NCBI GenBank assembly: GCA_003542385.1
Contig: DPKT01000015.1
Location: 1 to 24,152, forward strand
Origin: Desulfomicrobium sp.
GTDB taxonomy: Bacteria > Desulfobacterota > Desulfovibrionia > Desulfovibrionales > Desulfomicrobiaceae
DNA length: 24,152 bases
Direction of reading: 5' to 3'
The notes beneath the pieces are model-generated. The model was not told the DNA's origin, ran no database searches, and saw only the letters and a program-made list of their open reading frames with translations. This document shows positions 1 to 9,652 of the stretch, piece after piece. Numbering within the stretch: the stretch's first letter is position 1; every line of letters starts with the position of its first letter. The position numbers and the translations under genes are program-made.

Positions 1-1754
1 TTCACGTCGCGGGTCAGGGCGCCGTCGGTGTTGCGCCGGAAATGGCGGCTCACGGCGGACCAGCGGCTGCCCCACAGGCCGCGCAGGTAGAAGGGCACGA
101 TGGGGCAGTCGGCCTGGGTGGCCGGGATGGCGTATCCTCGGCGGAAGGGGCCGAGCTGCCCGTTGCGGCTGATGGCGCCTTCGGGGAAGAGGACCACGCA
201 CTCGCCGGCCTTGAGGGTCTCGGTAATGGTCCGCAGGGCCGACTTGCTGGCGGCCGAGGACGTGATGGGGATGACCCTGTAGAGGTCCAGGAACCAGCGC
301 AGGTACCAGCGGTCGTAGTAGCGCCGCGTCATGACGAAGCGTACCGGCCGGGGCACGGCAAGGTGCAGCACGGCCCAGTCTATCCAGCTCGTGTGGTTGC
401 CCAGGAGCAGCACGCCGCCTTTGGAGGGGATGTTCTGCAGGCCGCTGACCGTCAGCCGGTAATGCTGGGCGAAGACCACGCGCAGCAGGAAGCGCATCAG
501 GGACTGGGGCAGGTGGCGCAGGGTGTGGAAGGTCCCGACACCCATGATGCAGGCCAGGGTCAGAATGATGGGCACGCTGGCCAGGCCCGTCAGGGAGGCG
601 AGTACCGTCCCGCACAGGAAGGCCAGCATGGCCACGTTCTGCATGAAATTGTTGCCGGCCAGGATGGTGCCCAGGTCCGAGTCCTCGGCGTTGAACTGGA
701 TGAGCGCGTTCAGCGGCACGACGAACAGGCCGCCGAAGAAGCCGTAGACGGTCAGCAGGAGCCCCAGGGCCACGGTGTCGTGCATGGCCGGGATGAGGGC
801 CAGGCAGGCCGTCATGCCCACGGCCGCCAGGGGGATGACGCCCGTCTCGATGTAGGTCCGCGACAGTCGCCCGGCCGTGACGGAGCCGATGATGATGCCC
901 ACGCCGCCGATGGCCAGCAGCCCCTGGGCGATGACGGTGGAGGTTACGCCGGCCGATTCCTTGAGGTGGGCGCCGAAGGCCGCGAAGAGCACCTGGTTGA
1001 CGGCCCAGAAGAGCGACAGGCCCAGGACCGAGAGGCGGATGGTCTGGTTGTTCCAGATGTTCTTCAGGTTTTTCTTTAAGTATTCGCCGCGGACATAGGC
1101 CGTGCGGTCCAGGCGCAGGGTGGCGTCGCCGGCCTTATACTGCGGGATGCGCAGGGCCACGAGGGTCTGGGCCACGGCGCCGGCGAAGAGGAGCAGGCCG
1201 CTGGGCGCGATGGCCTGCAGGATGTCCGTCTTGGTGGTTGCCTCGCCGATGAGGGCCTCGAAGACCACGGAAAAGAGCACGCCGCCCAGGAGGATGGCGA
1301 CGATGGTCACGGCCTGGACCACGCCGTTGGCCATGCCGAGGTTGTCCTTGCCGGCCATCTCCTTGATGTAGCCGTACTTGGCCGGCGAGTAGAAGGCCGA
1401 CTGGGCCGCCAGGATGAGCGTCAGGGCGAAGGCGGCCTCGAACCATCCGAGAAGGTAGCTGCCGTAGATGAGGGCCGTCAGGGGCACGGCGAAGAAGGCT
1501 GTCCAGCGCATGACCAGGTGCTTGGAAAAGCGGTCGGCCAGGAAGCCGGCCGGCGTGAAGAACATGATGAAGGGCAGCAGGATGCAGGCGTTGACCAGCG
1601 CCGTAAGTCCGATCTGGGTCGAGCCGTCGTAGACCTTGAAGACCGTGTTCTGGATGACGATCTTGTGCCCCAGGTCGATCATGGCGTTGACGAGCACGAC
1701 GGTCAGGTAGGGCAGGAACCCGCGGATGCCGAGGAGCCGGCGGCCGGCGCTCAT
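1..1754 (-). CDS. MFS lysophospholipid transporter fused to 1-acyl-glycerophosphate acyltransferase (PlsC) domain, partial
   Basis: The minus-strand frame opens at 1754 and is still open at the window edge (584 codons visible). The first ~400 residues are hydrophobic and read as a major facilitator transporter of the LplT lysophospholipid-flippase type. A PlsC-type acyltransferase domain follows, with the HX4D motif at residues 454-459 (HTSWID) and FPEG at 523-526. In known proteins of this layout the transporter moves lysophospholipid across the inner membrane and the acyltransferase re-acylates it; many also carry a C-terminal AMP-forming acyl-ACP synthetase domain, which would lie outside this window. 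The start ATG overlaps the stop of the upstream tetR gene by four bases (ATGA), so the two are translationally coupled and the TetR protein probably regulates it. Family assignment is firm; the third domain is inference. Confidence 0.88.
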   Translation of the reverse strand, partial: MSAGRRLLGIRGFLPYLTVVLVNAMIDLGHKIVIQNTVFKVYDGSTQIGLTALVNACILLPFIMFFTPAGFLADRFSKHLVMRWTAFFAVPLTALIYGSYLLGWFEAAFALTLILAAQSAFYSPAKYGYIKEMAGKDNLGMANGVVQAVTIVAILLGGVLFSVVFEALIGEATTKTDILQAIAPSGLLLFAGAVAQTLVALRIPQYKAGDATLRLDRTAYVRGEYLKKNLKNIWNNQTIRLSVLGLSLFWAVNQVLFAAFGAHLKESAGVTSTVIAQGLLAIGGVGIIIGSVTAGRLSRTYIETGVIPLAAVGMTACLALIPAMHDTVALGLLLTVYGFFGGLFVVPLNALIQFNAEDSDLGTILAGNNFMQNVAMLAFLCGTVLASLTGLASVPIILTLACIMGVGTFHTLRHLPQSLMRFLLRVVFAQHYRLTVSGLQNIPSKGGVLLLGNHTSWIDWAVLHLAVPRPVRFVMTRRYYDRWYLRWFLDLYRVIPITSSAASKSALRTITETLKAGECVVLFPEGAISRNGQLGPFRRGYAIPATQADCPIVPFYLRGLWGSRWSAVSRHFRRNTDGALTRDV

Positions 1755-2326
1755 GCCCGCGCACCCAGCATGCGCAGGCAGGCGGCCGTGACCAGCTCAG
1801 GCGTTTCGGGCGAGAGCTCGATCTTGCCGTAGCGGTGCAGGACCAGCGGCTGCATGATGGCGCCCATGATCAGGCCGGCGAAGAGGTCCGCGTCGCAGGG
1901 CGGAATCTCGCCCAGGCCCACGGCCTGCCCTACGAAGCGCTCGGCCAGCCCGTGCGGCTCGGTCTCGCGGGACAGCAATTTGTCTTCCGGGAACCCGTGC
2001 TGGGTCAGCAGGATGAAGGCGAACTGGTCGCTGTTGTAATGGTAGTAGTCGTAGATGGTCTGTACGGCCTGGGCCAGGCGCAGGCTGAAAGGCAGCCGGT
2101 CGTCGAAGAGCATTTCGGACACGAGGTGCGTGAACTGGTCCAACTCGCGGTTGAAGAGCTTCCAGGCCATCTCCTCCTTGCCGTCGTACCAGCGGTACAG
2201 AGCGCCTTCCGTCACCCCGGCGGCGGCGGCGATGTCCTTGATGGTCGTGCGCGCCAGCCCCTTGGTGGCGAACAGGCGGATGGCCGATTCCTCTATGATC
2301 TCGCGTTTCATGACGGGTCGTGACAT
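1751..2326 (-). CDS. TetR/AcrR family transcriptional regulator
   Basis: This 191-residue protein has a classic TetR N-terminal helix-turn-helix at about residues 8-52 (TTIKDIAAAAGVTEGALYRW core). A variable ligand-binding C-terminal half follows. The start at 2326 has a strong ribosome site, AAGGAGG (2334-2340), seven bases upstream. Its stop overlaps the start of the MFS/acyltransferase gene, so the pair forms an operon and the likely targets are its own promoter and that gene. The ligand cannot be read from sequence; given the partner gene, a fatty-acid or acyl-CoA signal is a reasonable guess, not a demonstrated one. The length is normal for the family. Confidence 0.92.
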   Translation of the reverse strand: MSRPVMKREIIEESAIRLFATKGLARTTIKDIAAAAGVTEGALYRWYDGKEEMAWKLFNRELDQFTHLVSEMLFDDRLPFSLRLAQAVQTIYDYYHYNSDQFAFILLTQHGFPEDKLLSRETEPHGLAERFVGQAVGLGEIPPCDADLFAGLIMGAIMQPLVLHRYGKIELSPETPELVTAACLRMLGARA

Positions 2327-2353
2327 GGTGCTTCCTCCTTGTATGGGTGAACA

Positions 2354-2382
2354 TTTATTTACTCATTTTGCGTCCGCGTCAA
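2354..2382 (-). promoter_or_regulatory. candidate sigma70 promoter with overlapping operator for the tetR operon
   Basis: On the minus strand TTGACG (2377-2382) is followed at 15-17 bases by TAAATA/AATAAA (2354-2361). A loose palindrome with TGA...TCA ends (2348-2365) covers the -10 region, a usual place for an autoregulating TetR operator. The -35 hexamer lies immediately next to the T-run of the acs terminator. The assignment rests on position and consensus only. Confidence 0.45.
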
Positions 2383-2414
2383 GAAAAAGGGGCGCGCCCG
2401 TACGGACGCGCCCC
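2383..2414 (-). terminator. Rho-independent terminator of acs
   Basis: GGGGCGCG (2389-2396) pairs with CGCGCCCC (2407-2414), and the loop is itself self-complementary (CCGTACGG). Read on the minus strand, the stem is followed at once by TTTTTC. It lies 29 bases after the acs stop codon. Confidence 0.85.
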
Positions 2415-2442
2415 GAGGGAGATGTGCCGGCAATCCGTGGGG

Positions 2443-4416
<1,974 letters not shown>

Positions 4417-4586
4417 GTGGTGCTTCCTCCTTGATAAAGCTGGTGATTCTTCGTGACCGGATACTATCAGGAATTACGTCTAGAAGAAATGAATTTTGTT
4501 TTCCCGCCTTTTCTGGTAAATGGCTGATATTGGCGGTTAACGGAAGCCGCGCCTTCCCTCTATCGGTAAACGGAGCTTTTCGGACG

Positions 4587-7277
4587 ATGAGCGTCAAACA
4601 CCTGGATCTGTTGTTCAAGCCCAATTCCCTGGCCATCGTCGGCGCTTCGCGCGACCCCAACTCGGTCAGCGCCATCCTCATGCGCAACCTCATGTCCGGA
4701 AAATTCCTGGGTCCCGTGCTGCCCGTGTCCGGAGCCCAGGAGGCCATCTTCGGGGTGCTGTCCTACGTCAGCGTCACGTCCCTGCCCCTGACCCCGGACA
4801 TGGCCATCATCTGCTCCTCGGTCTTCGACGCCCCGGACCGTTTGTCCGAACTGGCCGACAACGGCACCCACGTGGCCGTCATCATGGACCCGGGCTACGC
4901 CCTCCTCGACGGCCCGCAGAAGACCCAGATCGACGAGCGCATCCGTCAGGTCGCCCGCGACAAGGACATCCGCGTTCTGGGCCCCGGGAGCCTGGGCATG
5001 ATCGTACCCGCCTCGGGCGTCAACGCGAGCCTGTCGCGCGTGGGCGCCAAGGAAGGGCGCATCGCCTTCGTCACCCAGTCCGACAGCCTCTTCGAGTCCG
5101 TTCTCGACTGGGCTCGGACCAACAACGTCGGTTTTTCCCACTGCGTCTCCCTGGGCCGCCAGCTGGACATCGACTTCAGCTCGGTCCTCGACTACCTCGG
5201 CTCCGATCCGGCCACCAAGGCCATCCTGCTCTACATCGAGAACATCCAGGACGCCCGGCGCTTCATGTCTGCGGCCCGGGCCAGCGCCCGCAACAAGCCC
5301 ATCCTCGTCATCCGCCCCCGGCGCCTGCCGTGCGAGCTGCGCGACGCCGCGAGTGAACTGACCGAGATGGACCAGGACCAGATCTACGACGCCGCCTTCC
5401 GCCGCGCCGGCATGGTTCGCGTGGACGACATCGACTCCCTGTTCGAGGGCGCCCGCACCCTGGCCAACTACAAGCCCCTGCGCGGCAACGGCCTGGCCAT
5501 CATGACCAACGGCCAGAGCATCGGCCTGCTGGCCGCCGACACGCTCATCCAGGGGGGAGGGGAGCTGGCCGCCATCACCGAGGAGACCCAGCTCAAGCTG
5601 GAGGAGATCCTCGGCCCCGAGCGCTGCTCCGACAACCCGGTCACCCTGCCGTACAACGCCTCTCCCGAGGACTACGCCCGCGTCCTGAGCATCCTGGTGC
5701 GCGCCAAGGACGTGGGCTGCGTGCTCATCCTGCACGTGCCCTTCCAGGGTACGTCGAGCCTGGAGATCGCCCAGGCCGTGACCCAGGTGGCCAAGACCAG
5801 CCGCTGCCTGGTGCTGGCCAACTGGCTCGGCGAGGAGACCGTGCGCGACACCAAGGACGTCTTCGAGGACGCGGCCATCCCGGTCTTCGACCGGCCGGGC
5901 AAGGCCATCATGGCCTACCTGCACATGCTGCGCTACAAGCGCACCCAGAAGATCCTCATGCAGACCCCGGACTCCCTGCCCGCGGACTTCTTCCCGGACA
6001 CCGAGCACGCCCTGGAGATCATCAGGAACGCCCTGAACGAGGGGCGCGCCCAGCTCTCCGAGGAGGAGGCCCGCCAGGTCCTGGCCTCCTACGGCGTGCC
6101 CGTGGTCGAGACCCGCATCTGCAAATCGGCCATGCAGGCCGTGGACGCCGCCTCCGAGATCGGCTTCCCCGTGGCCCTCAAGATCCGCTCTCCGCAGATC
6201 GCCCAGCCTTTCGACATCGGCGGCATCGCCCTGGACCTGACCACCCCGGACCTCGTCTTCGAGGCCGCGGCCAACATGTCCGCCCGCGTGCACTCCCAGG
6301 TGCCCAACGCCTACATCGAGGGCTTCACGGTTCAGAAGATGGGCCGCCGCCCCGGCGCCCACGAACTGTTCATCTCCGTCTTCACCGACAAGGTCTTCGG
6401 GCCCATCCTGCGCTTCGGCCACGGCGGCGTCTCGGCCCCGGTCATCAACGACCATGCCATGACCCTGCCGCCCCTGAACATGGGCCTGGCACGGGAGCTC
6501 ATCTACCGCACGCGCATCTCCAAGCTGCTGCTGGGCTCCCGCCGCCAGATCGCGGCCGACATCGACGACATCTGCCTGGCCCTGATCCAGATCAGCCAGA
6601 TGGTCATCGACCTGCCCCAGATCACCACCCTGGAGATGAACCCCATCTTCGCCGACGACCAGGGCGTCCTGGCCCTGGGCGCGCGCATCTGGATCCAGCC
6701 CGCCGCGGTCACGGGCCCCGAACGCCTGGCCATCCGCCCCTACCCGCGTGATCTCGAGGAGTGTGTGCGCCTCAAGAACGGCGAGCAGATCCTGCTGCGG
6801 CCCATCCGTCCCGAGGACGCCCAGGCCCATCTCGACTTCATCCACGGCCTGTCCGAGGAGGATCTGCGGCTGCGCTTCTTCGGCCTGGTCCAGAACTTCG
6901 TGCTGAGCGACATGCCCAAGTTCACCCAGATCGACTACGACCGCGAGATGGCCTTCATTGCCACCCATCTCGTCGACGGCAAGCCCGAGACCCTCGGCGT
7001 GGTCCGCACCTCCACCAAGCCCGACAACTCCGCGGCCGAGTTCGCCATCATCGTGCGTTCGGACATGAAGGGCACGGGCCTGGGCTCGATGCTCTTCGAG
7101 AAGATGATCCGCTACTGCAAGAGCCGCGGCACCCGCTACCTAGAAGGCCAGACCATGCCCCGCAACAAGGGCATGATCGGCCTGGCCAAACGCTTCGGCT
7201 TGGCCGTGACCCACAACTACGAGGAGGAGCTGGTCGAGATGCGCCTGCCCCTCTGGGAATGGGAGCCCGGCCGCTAG
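4587..7277 (+). CDS. pat: Pat-like protein lysine acetyltransferase (NDP-forming acyl-CoA synthetase-like domain plus GNAT)
   Basis: This 896-residue protein has the domain order of Salmonella Pat/PatZ. It starts with a CoA-binding Rossmann domain (NSLAIVGASRDP, 13-24), followed by succinyl-CoA-ligase-like domains to ~450. An ATP-grasp domain runs ~485-705 and ends at TLEMNPIFAD. A C-terminal GNAT domain spans ~732-890, with an acetyl-CoA loop near RSDMKGTGLGSM (824-835) and a candidate catalytic Glu818 in AEFAIIV. Where active NDP-forming synthetases carry the catalytic histidine (SHTGSL), this protein reads SELTEM, so the synthetase half is probably a dead, regulatory acyl-CoA sensor, as in Pat. 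The frame is open from 4431, but the family start (MSVKHLDLLF) and a CGGAG ribosome site (4571-4575) favour 4587. Being divergent from acs, it probably inactivates Acs by acetylating Lys617. Confidence 0.9.
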   Translation: MSVKHLDLLFKPNSLAIVGASRDPNSVSAILMRNLMSGKFLGPVLPVSGAQEAIFGVLSYVSVTSLPLTPDMAIICSSVFDAPDRLSELADNGTHVAVIMDPGYALLDGPQKTQIDERIRQVARDKDIRVLGPGSLGMIVPASGVNASLSRVGAKEGRIAFVTQSDSLFESVLDWARTNNVGFSHCVSLGRQLDIDFSSVLDYLGSDPATKAILLYIENIQDARRFMSAARASARNKPILVIRPRRLPCELRDAASELTEMDQDQIYDAAFRRAGMVRVDDIDSLFEGARTLANYKPLRGNGLAIMTNGQSIGLLAADTLIQGGGELAAITEETQLKLEEILGPERCSDNPVTLPYNASPEDYARVLSILVRAKDVGCVLILHVPFQGTSSLEIAQAVTQVAKTSRCLVLANWLGEETVRDTKDVFEDAAIPVFDRPGKAIMAYLHMLRYKRTQKILMQTPDSLPADFFPDTEHALEIIRNALNEGRAQLSEEEARQVLASYGVPVVETRICKSAMQAVDAASEIGFPVALKIRSPQIAQPFDIGGIALDLTTPDLVFEAAANMSARVHSQVPNAYIEGFTVQKMGRRPGAHELFISVFTDKVFGPILRFGHGGVSAPVINDHAMTLPPLNMGLARELIYRTRISKLLLGSRRQIAADIDDICLALIQISQMVIDLPQITTLEMNPIFADDQGVLALGARIWIQPAAVTGPERLAIRPYPRDLEECVRLKNGEQILLRPIRPEDAQAHLDFIHGLSEEDLRLRFFGLVQNFVLSDMPKFTQIDYDREMAFIATHLVDGKPETLGVVRTSTKPDNSAAEFAIIVRSDMKGTGLGSMLFEKMIRYCKSRGTRYLEGQTMPRNKGMIGLAKRFGLAVTHNYEEELVEMRLPLWEWEPGR

Positions 7278-7404
7278 GAGGCCGCCCAGAATCCATTCTG
7301 GACTGCGTTGCTCCCCGATTTTCAAAGGCTCATGTAGTCGGCTACACCTCACCCTTGAAAATCGACTCGCGCCTTGCCAGAATGAATTCTGGGCGGCCTC
7401 TTTT
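7278..7404 (+). repeat. 123-bp imperfect palindrome immediately after pat, possibly a terminator or REP-like element
   Basis: Arms at 7278-7301 and 7377-7400 are reverse complements over 24 bases with one mismatch. Inside them a second pair (GATTTTCAA 7317-7325 and TTGAAAATC 7355-7363) and a third (GTAG/CTAC around 7334-7344) nest symmetrically, so almost the whole unit can fold on itself. The left arm starts one base after the pat stop codon, and the right arm is followed by TTTT (7401-7404), so it could end pat transcription. The nested, tidy symmetry suggests a dispersed repeat element rather than a simple terminator; copies elsewhere in the genome would be the test. Confidence 0.75.
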
Positions 7405-7786
7405 GGCCGTTCCGGTTCCTGGTCGGTAAGTGGCGGTGTGGACTTTATGGACGAAATGGACTCTATGGACGCCGCCAGGAGAGAGGGGGCGGTGGGGCGT
7501 TACAAAACGCTTGTGCCTTGCCGTGGCGCTTTTTCTGAACGGCCGGGTTGCCACCGGTCGCAGCTGCCTCTTTCCGCCTTTTCTTCGGGCGCGTCCATCC
7601 CGTCCACAAAGTCCATTCAGTCCATTTAGTCCACAAATCCCCGCGCTTCGTCCCCCCGAAAATTTCCCCCCCCACGGACATCTGGATAATCCAATCGATT
7701 TCCGTTAAACGATTCTCTTCGCGCGGGCCCGGGCCGCGCTCACACTGGTCTTTTTCCTGGCGAGGGGAGAGATTTCAGGAGGATAT
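7405..7786. other. non-coding region between pat and gltA
   Basis: No supported gene. It contains the TGGAC/GTCCA inverted arrays (listed separately), a short palindrome TGGATAATCCA (7683-7693), a spaced pair AATCG/CGATT (7693-7697, 7710-7714) and a GC-rich stretch around 7721-7740. The gltA promoter must lie here but no convincing -35/-10 pair could be chosen. The frames open here translate to monotonous WTxxWT or MDxMD strings from the 9-base periodicity and are not credible genes. Confidence 0.6.
7439..7637. repeat. inverted pair of 9-bp-period TGGACNNNN / GTCCANNNN arrays
   Basis: TGGAC occurs at 7439, 7448, 7457 and 7466, exactly nine bases apart. Its reverse complement GTCCA occurs at 7593, 7602, 7611, 7620 and 7629, again nine apart. 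The two arrays face each other across ~122 bases and can pair into a long periodic stem. The spacer bases are also partly complementary. A smaller hairpin, GCGTT/AACGC (near 7497-7510), lies in the loop. The function is unknown. Confidence 0.8.
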
Positions 7787-9073
7787 ATGACGATGAACGA
7801 TACGGCCACACTGACCGTCGACGGCAAGACCTTCGAGCTGCCCGTGGTGCGCGGCACCGAGGGCGAGGTCGCGGTGGATGTGAGCCTTCTGCGCAGCGCG
7901 TCCGGGGTCATCACCCTGGACCAGGGCTACGCCAATACCGGTTCCTGCTTCAGCGCCATCACCTTCGTCGACGGCGAGAAGGGCATCCTGCGCTATCGCG
8001 GCTACGACATCGCGGACCTGGCGCGATACAGTTCCTTCGTGGAGACGGCCATGCTGCTGGTCTTCGGCGAACTGCCCACCCGCGAGGAGCGCGCCGCCTT
8101 CCGTACCATGCTCGGCGACCAGGCCCTGCTGCACGAAGACCTCATGCACCATTTCGAAGGCTTCCCGCCCAACGGGCATCCCATGGCCATCCTCTCGGCC
8201 GTGATCAACTCCCTGGGGGCCTACAACCCGGACCTGCTCGACATCCAGACCGAGCGCGAGTTCCGCAAGGTCGCGGCCAAGCTCATCAGCAAGGTGCGCA
8301 CCATCGCCGCCTTCTCCTACCGCAAGTCCGTGGGCCTGCCCATCATGTACCCGGACCCGAGCCGCTCCTACTGCGAGAACTTCCTGCACATGATGTTCTC
8401 CGTGCCCTACAAGGAGCACGTGCCCACGCCCGAGGCCCAGAAGGCCCTTTCGGTCTTCCTGCTGGTCCACGCCGACCACGAGCAGAACTGCTCCTGCTCC
8501 ACCGTGCGCATGGTCGGGTCCTCCGAGGCCAACCTCTTCGCCTCGGTCTCGGCCGGCATCTGCGCCCTGTGGGGACGCCTGCACGGCGGCGCCAACTCCG
8601 CCGTGGTCCACATGCTCGAACAGATCCGCGAGGGCGACATCTCCGTCAAGGAGTGCATCGAGCGGGTCAAGCGCAAGGAGTTCCGGCTCATGGGCTTCGG
8701 GCACCGCGTCTACAAGAACTTCGACCCCCGGGCCAAGGTCCTCAAGGAGTGCGCCACAAACCTGCTCTCCACCCTGCACATCAAGGACCCGCTCCTCGAC
8801 ATCGCCCAGGAACTTGAGGAGATCGCCCTGAACGACGACTTCTTCGTCTCGCGCAAGCTCTACCCCAACGTTGACTTCTACTCCGGCCTCATCCTGCGCG
8901 CCCTGAACATCCCCGTGAACATGTTCCCCGTCATGTTCGCCATGGGCCGCATGCCGGGCTGGATCGCCCACTGGCACGAACAGCACGTCGAGGAGAACAC
9001 CCGCATCCACCGGCCCCGCCAGATCTACGTCGGGCCCAATGTGCGGGAGTATGTGCCGATGAAGGACAGGTAG
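7787..9073 (+). CDS. gltA: citrate synthase (Si type, hexameric-type II-like)
   Basis: This 428-residue enzyme condenses acetyl-CoA and oxaloacetate to citrate, opening the oxidative TCA branch. All three catalytic residues of the GltA family are visible: His266 (RLHGGANS), His306 (GFGHRVYKNFDPRA) and Asp363 (NVDFYSG). Typical surrounding motifs are HHFEGFPPNGHPM and MGRMPGWIAHWHEQ. The length matches E. coli GltA. AGGAGG (7777-7782) lies four bases before the ATG at 7787 and ten before an in-frame ATG at 7793, so the true start may be either. It has its own terminator downstream. With Acs next door, it is a direct consumer of the acetyl-CoA made from acetate. Confidence 0.97.
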   Translation: MTMNDTATLTVDGKTFELPVVRGTEGEVAVDVSLLRSASGVITLDQGYANTGSCFSAITFVDGEKGILRYRGYDIADLARYSSFVETAMLLVFGELPTREERAAFRTMLGDQALLHEDLMHHFEGFPPNGHPMAILSAVINSLGAYNPDLLDIQTEREFRKVAAKLISKVRTIAAFSYRKSVGLPIMYPDPSRSYCENFLHMMFSVPYKEHVPTPEAQKALSVFLLVHADHEQNCSCSTVRMVGSSEANLFASVSAGICALWGRLHGGANSAVVHMLEQIREGDISVKECIERVKRKEFRLMGFGHRVYKNFDPRAKVLKECATNLLSTLHIKDPLLDIAQELEEIALNDDFFVSRKLYPNVDFYSGLILRALNIPVNMFPVMFAMGRMPGWIAHWHEQHVEENTRIHRPRQIYVGPNVREYVPMKDR

Positions 9074-9091
9074 GAAGAATGCCTCCGGCGG

Positions 9092-9111
9092 GCAGGGGAC
9101 TCGTCCCCTGC
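9092..9111. repeat. perfect short hairpin downstream of gltA
   Basis: GCAGGGGAC (9092-9100) and GTCCCCTGC (9103-9111) are perfect reverse complements separated by two bases; the real loop would be about six bases. There is no T-run, so it is not a terminator on its own. It could protect the gltA mRNA 3' end or be a copy of a dispersed GC-rich intergenic element. Confidence 0.65.
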
Positions 9112-9143
9112 ACCCCGTTCAGGGGGGATGATGCATCGAGTGG

Positions 9144-9172
9144 AAGGGAGCTGCAGGGCTCCCTTTCTTTTT
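9144..9172 (+). terminator. Rho-independent terminator of gltA
   Basis: AAGGGAGC (9144-9151) pairs perfectly with GCTCCCTT (9158-9165) across a six-base loop. It is followed by TCTTTTT (to 9172) on the plus strand. Confidence 0.9.
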
Positions 9173-9652
9173 GGCGTTTTCAAATCTGCGATAGTTCAGC
9201 AGGTTTGAGATCCGGGAAGGGTGGGCGAATGTCCGAGTGATCAAGGCATCGTTCGGAAAAACCGTCGCGAAGCGCACAGCGCGGAATTTTGCCCATGGGG
9301 TGAGGGTTTCCCTTTACGAGGCCTGTGAAGGAGTTGCGGCCGTCATTCCCGGGCCGCGACACAACGCGGCACGCTGAAGCTGCAAATCGGTCATGATACC
9401 TGATCTTCGCGTCGTGAAGGCCAGAAACGCCGATGTAAGCGCAATTCCCAGCATATGACATCAATGAAGCGTCTCGATTCTCATCACGCTCATGATGCGG
9501 CACCGCCTCTCCCCCCATCGAGCTTACGTTTTGCGCAACGAACGCTGCCCATAATTCTCCCTGCATAATTCCTTATTCCCTCGCATGGGTTTCTCTGTCC
9601 GATGCTGGCAGACTGCTCCGAAAACCTTCGTGGCACAGCACCGGGAGGATCC
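9173..9652. other. gene-free region before the T6SS cargo cluster
   Basis: About 480 bases with no convincing gene. A minus-strand frame (9180-9566) is open but has no ribosome site or recognisable protein character. The composition is less GC-rich than the flanks, consistent with a junction to acquired DNA. AT-rich CATAAT-like hexamers near 9550-9570 could be the -10 of a vgrG promoter. A sigma54 -24/-12 element, common for T6SS genes, was looked for and not found. Confidence 0.5.

Noticed and set aside
7430..7708. Frames encoding WTxxWT or MDxMD repeats
   Set aside because: They are the direct result of the 9-base TGGAC periodicity and appear in several frames and both strands, so they are repeats rather than protein.
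9180..9566. Minus-strand 128-codon frame between gltA and vgrG
   Set aside because: No ribosome site, no recognisable motif, and nothing in the translation that looks like a folded protein. Could be degraded DNA, but not supportable as a gene.
9173..9652. Sigma54 promoter for vgrG
   Set aside because: TGGCA-like strings occur (near 9605 and 9631) but none has a GC dinucleotide at the required 12-base spacing.
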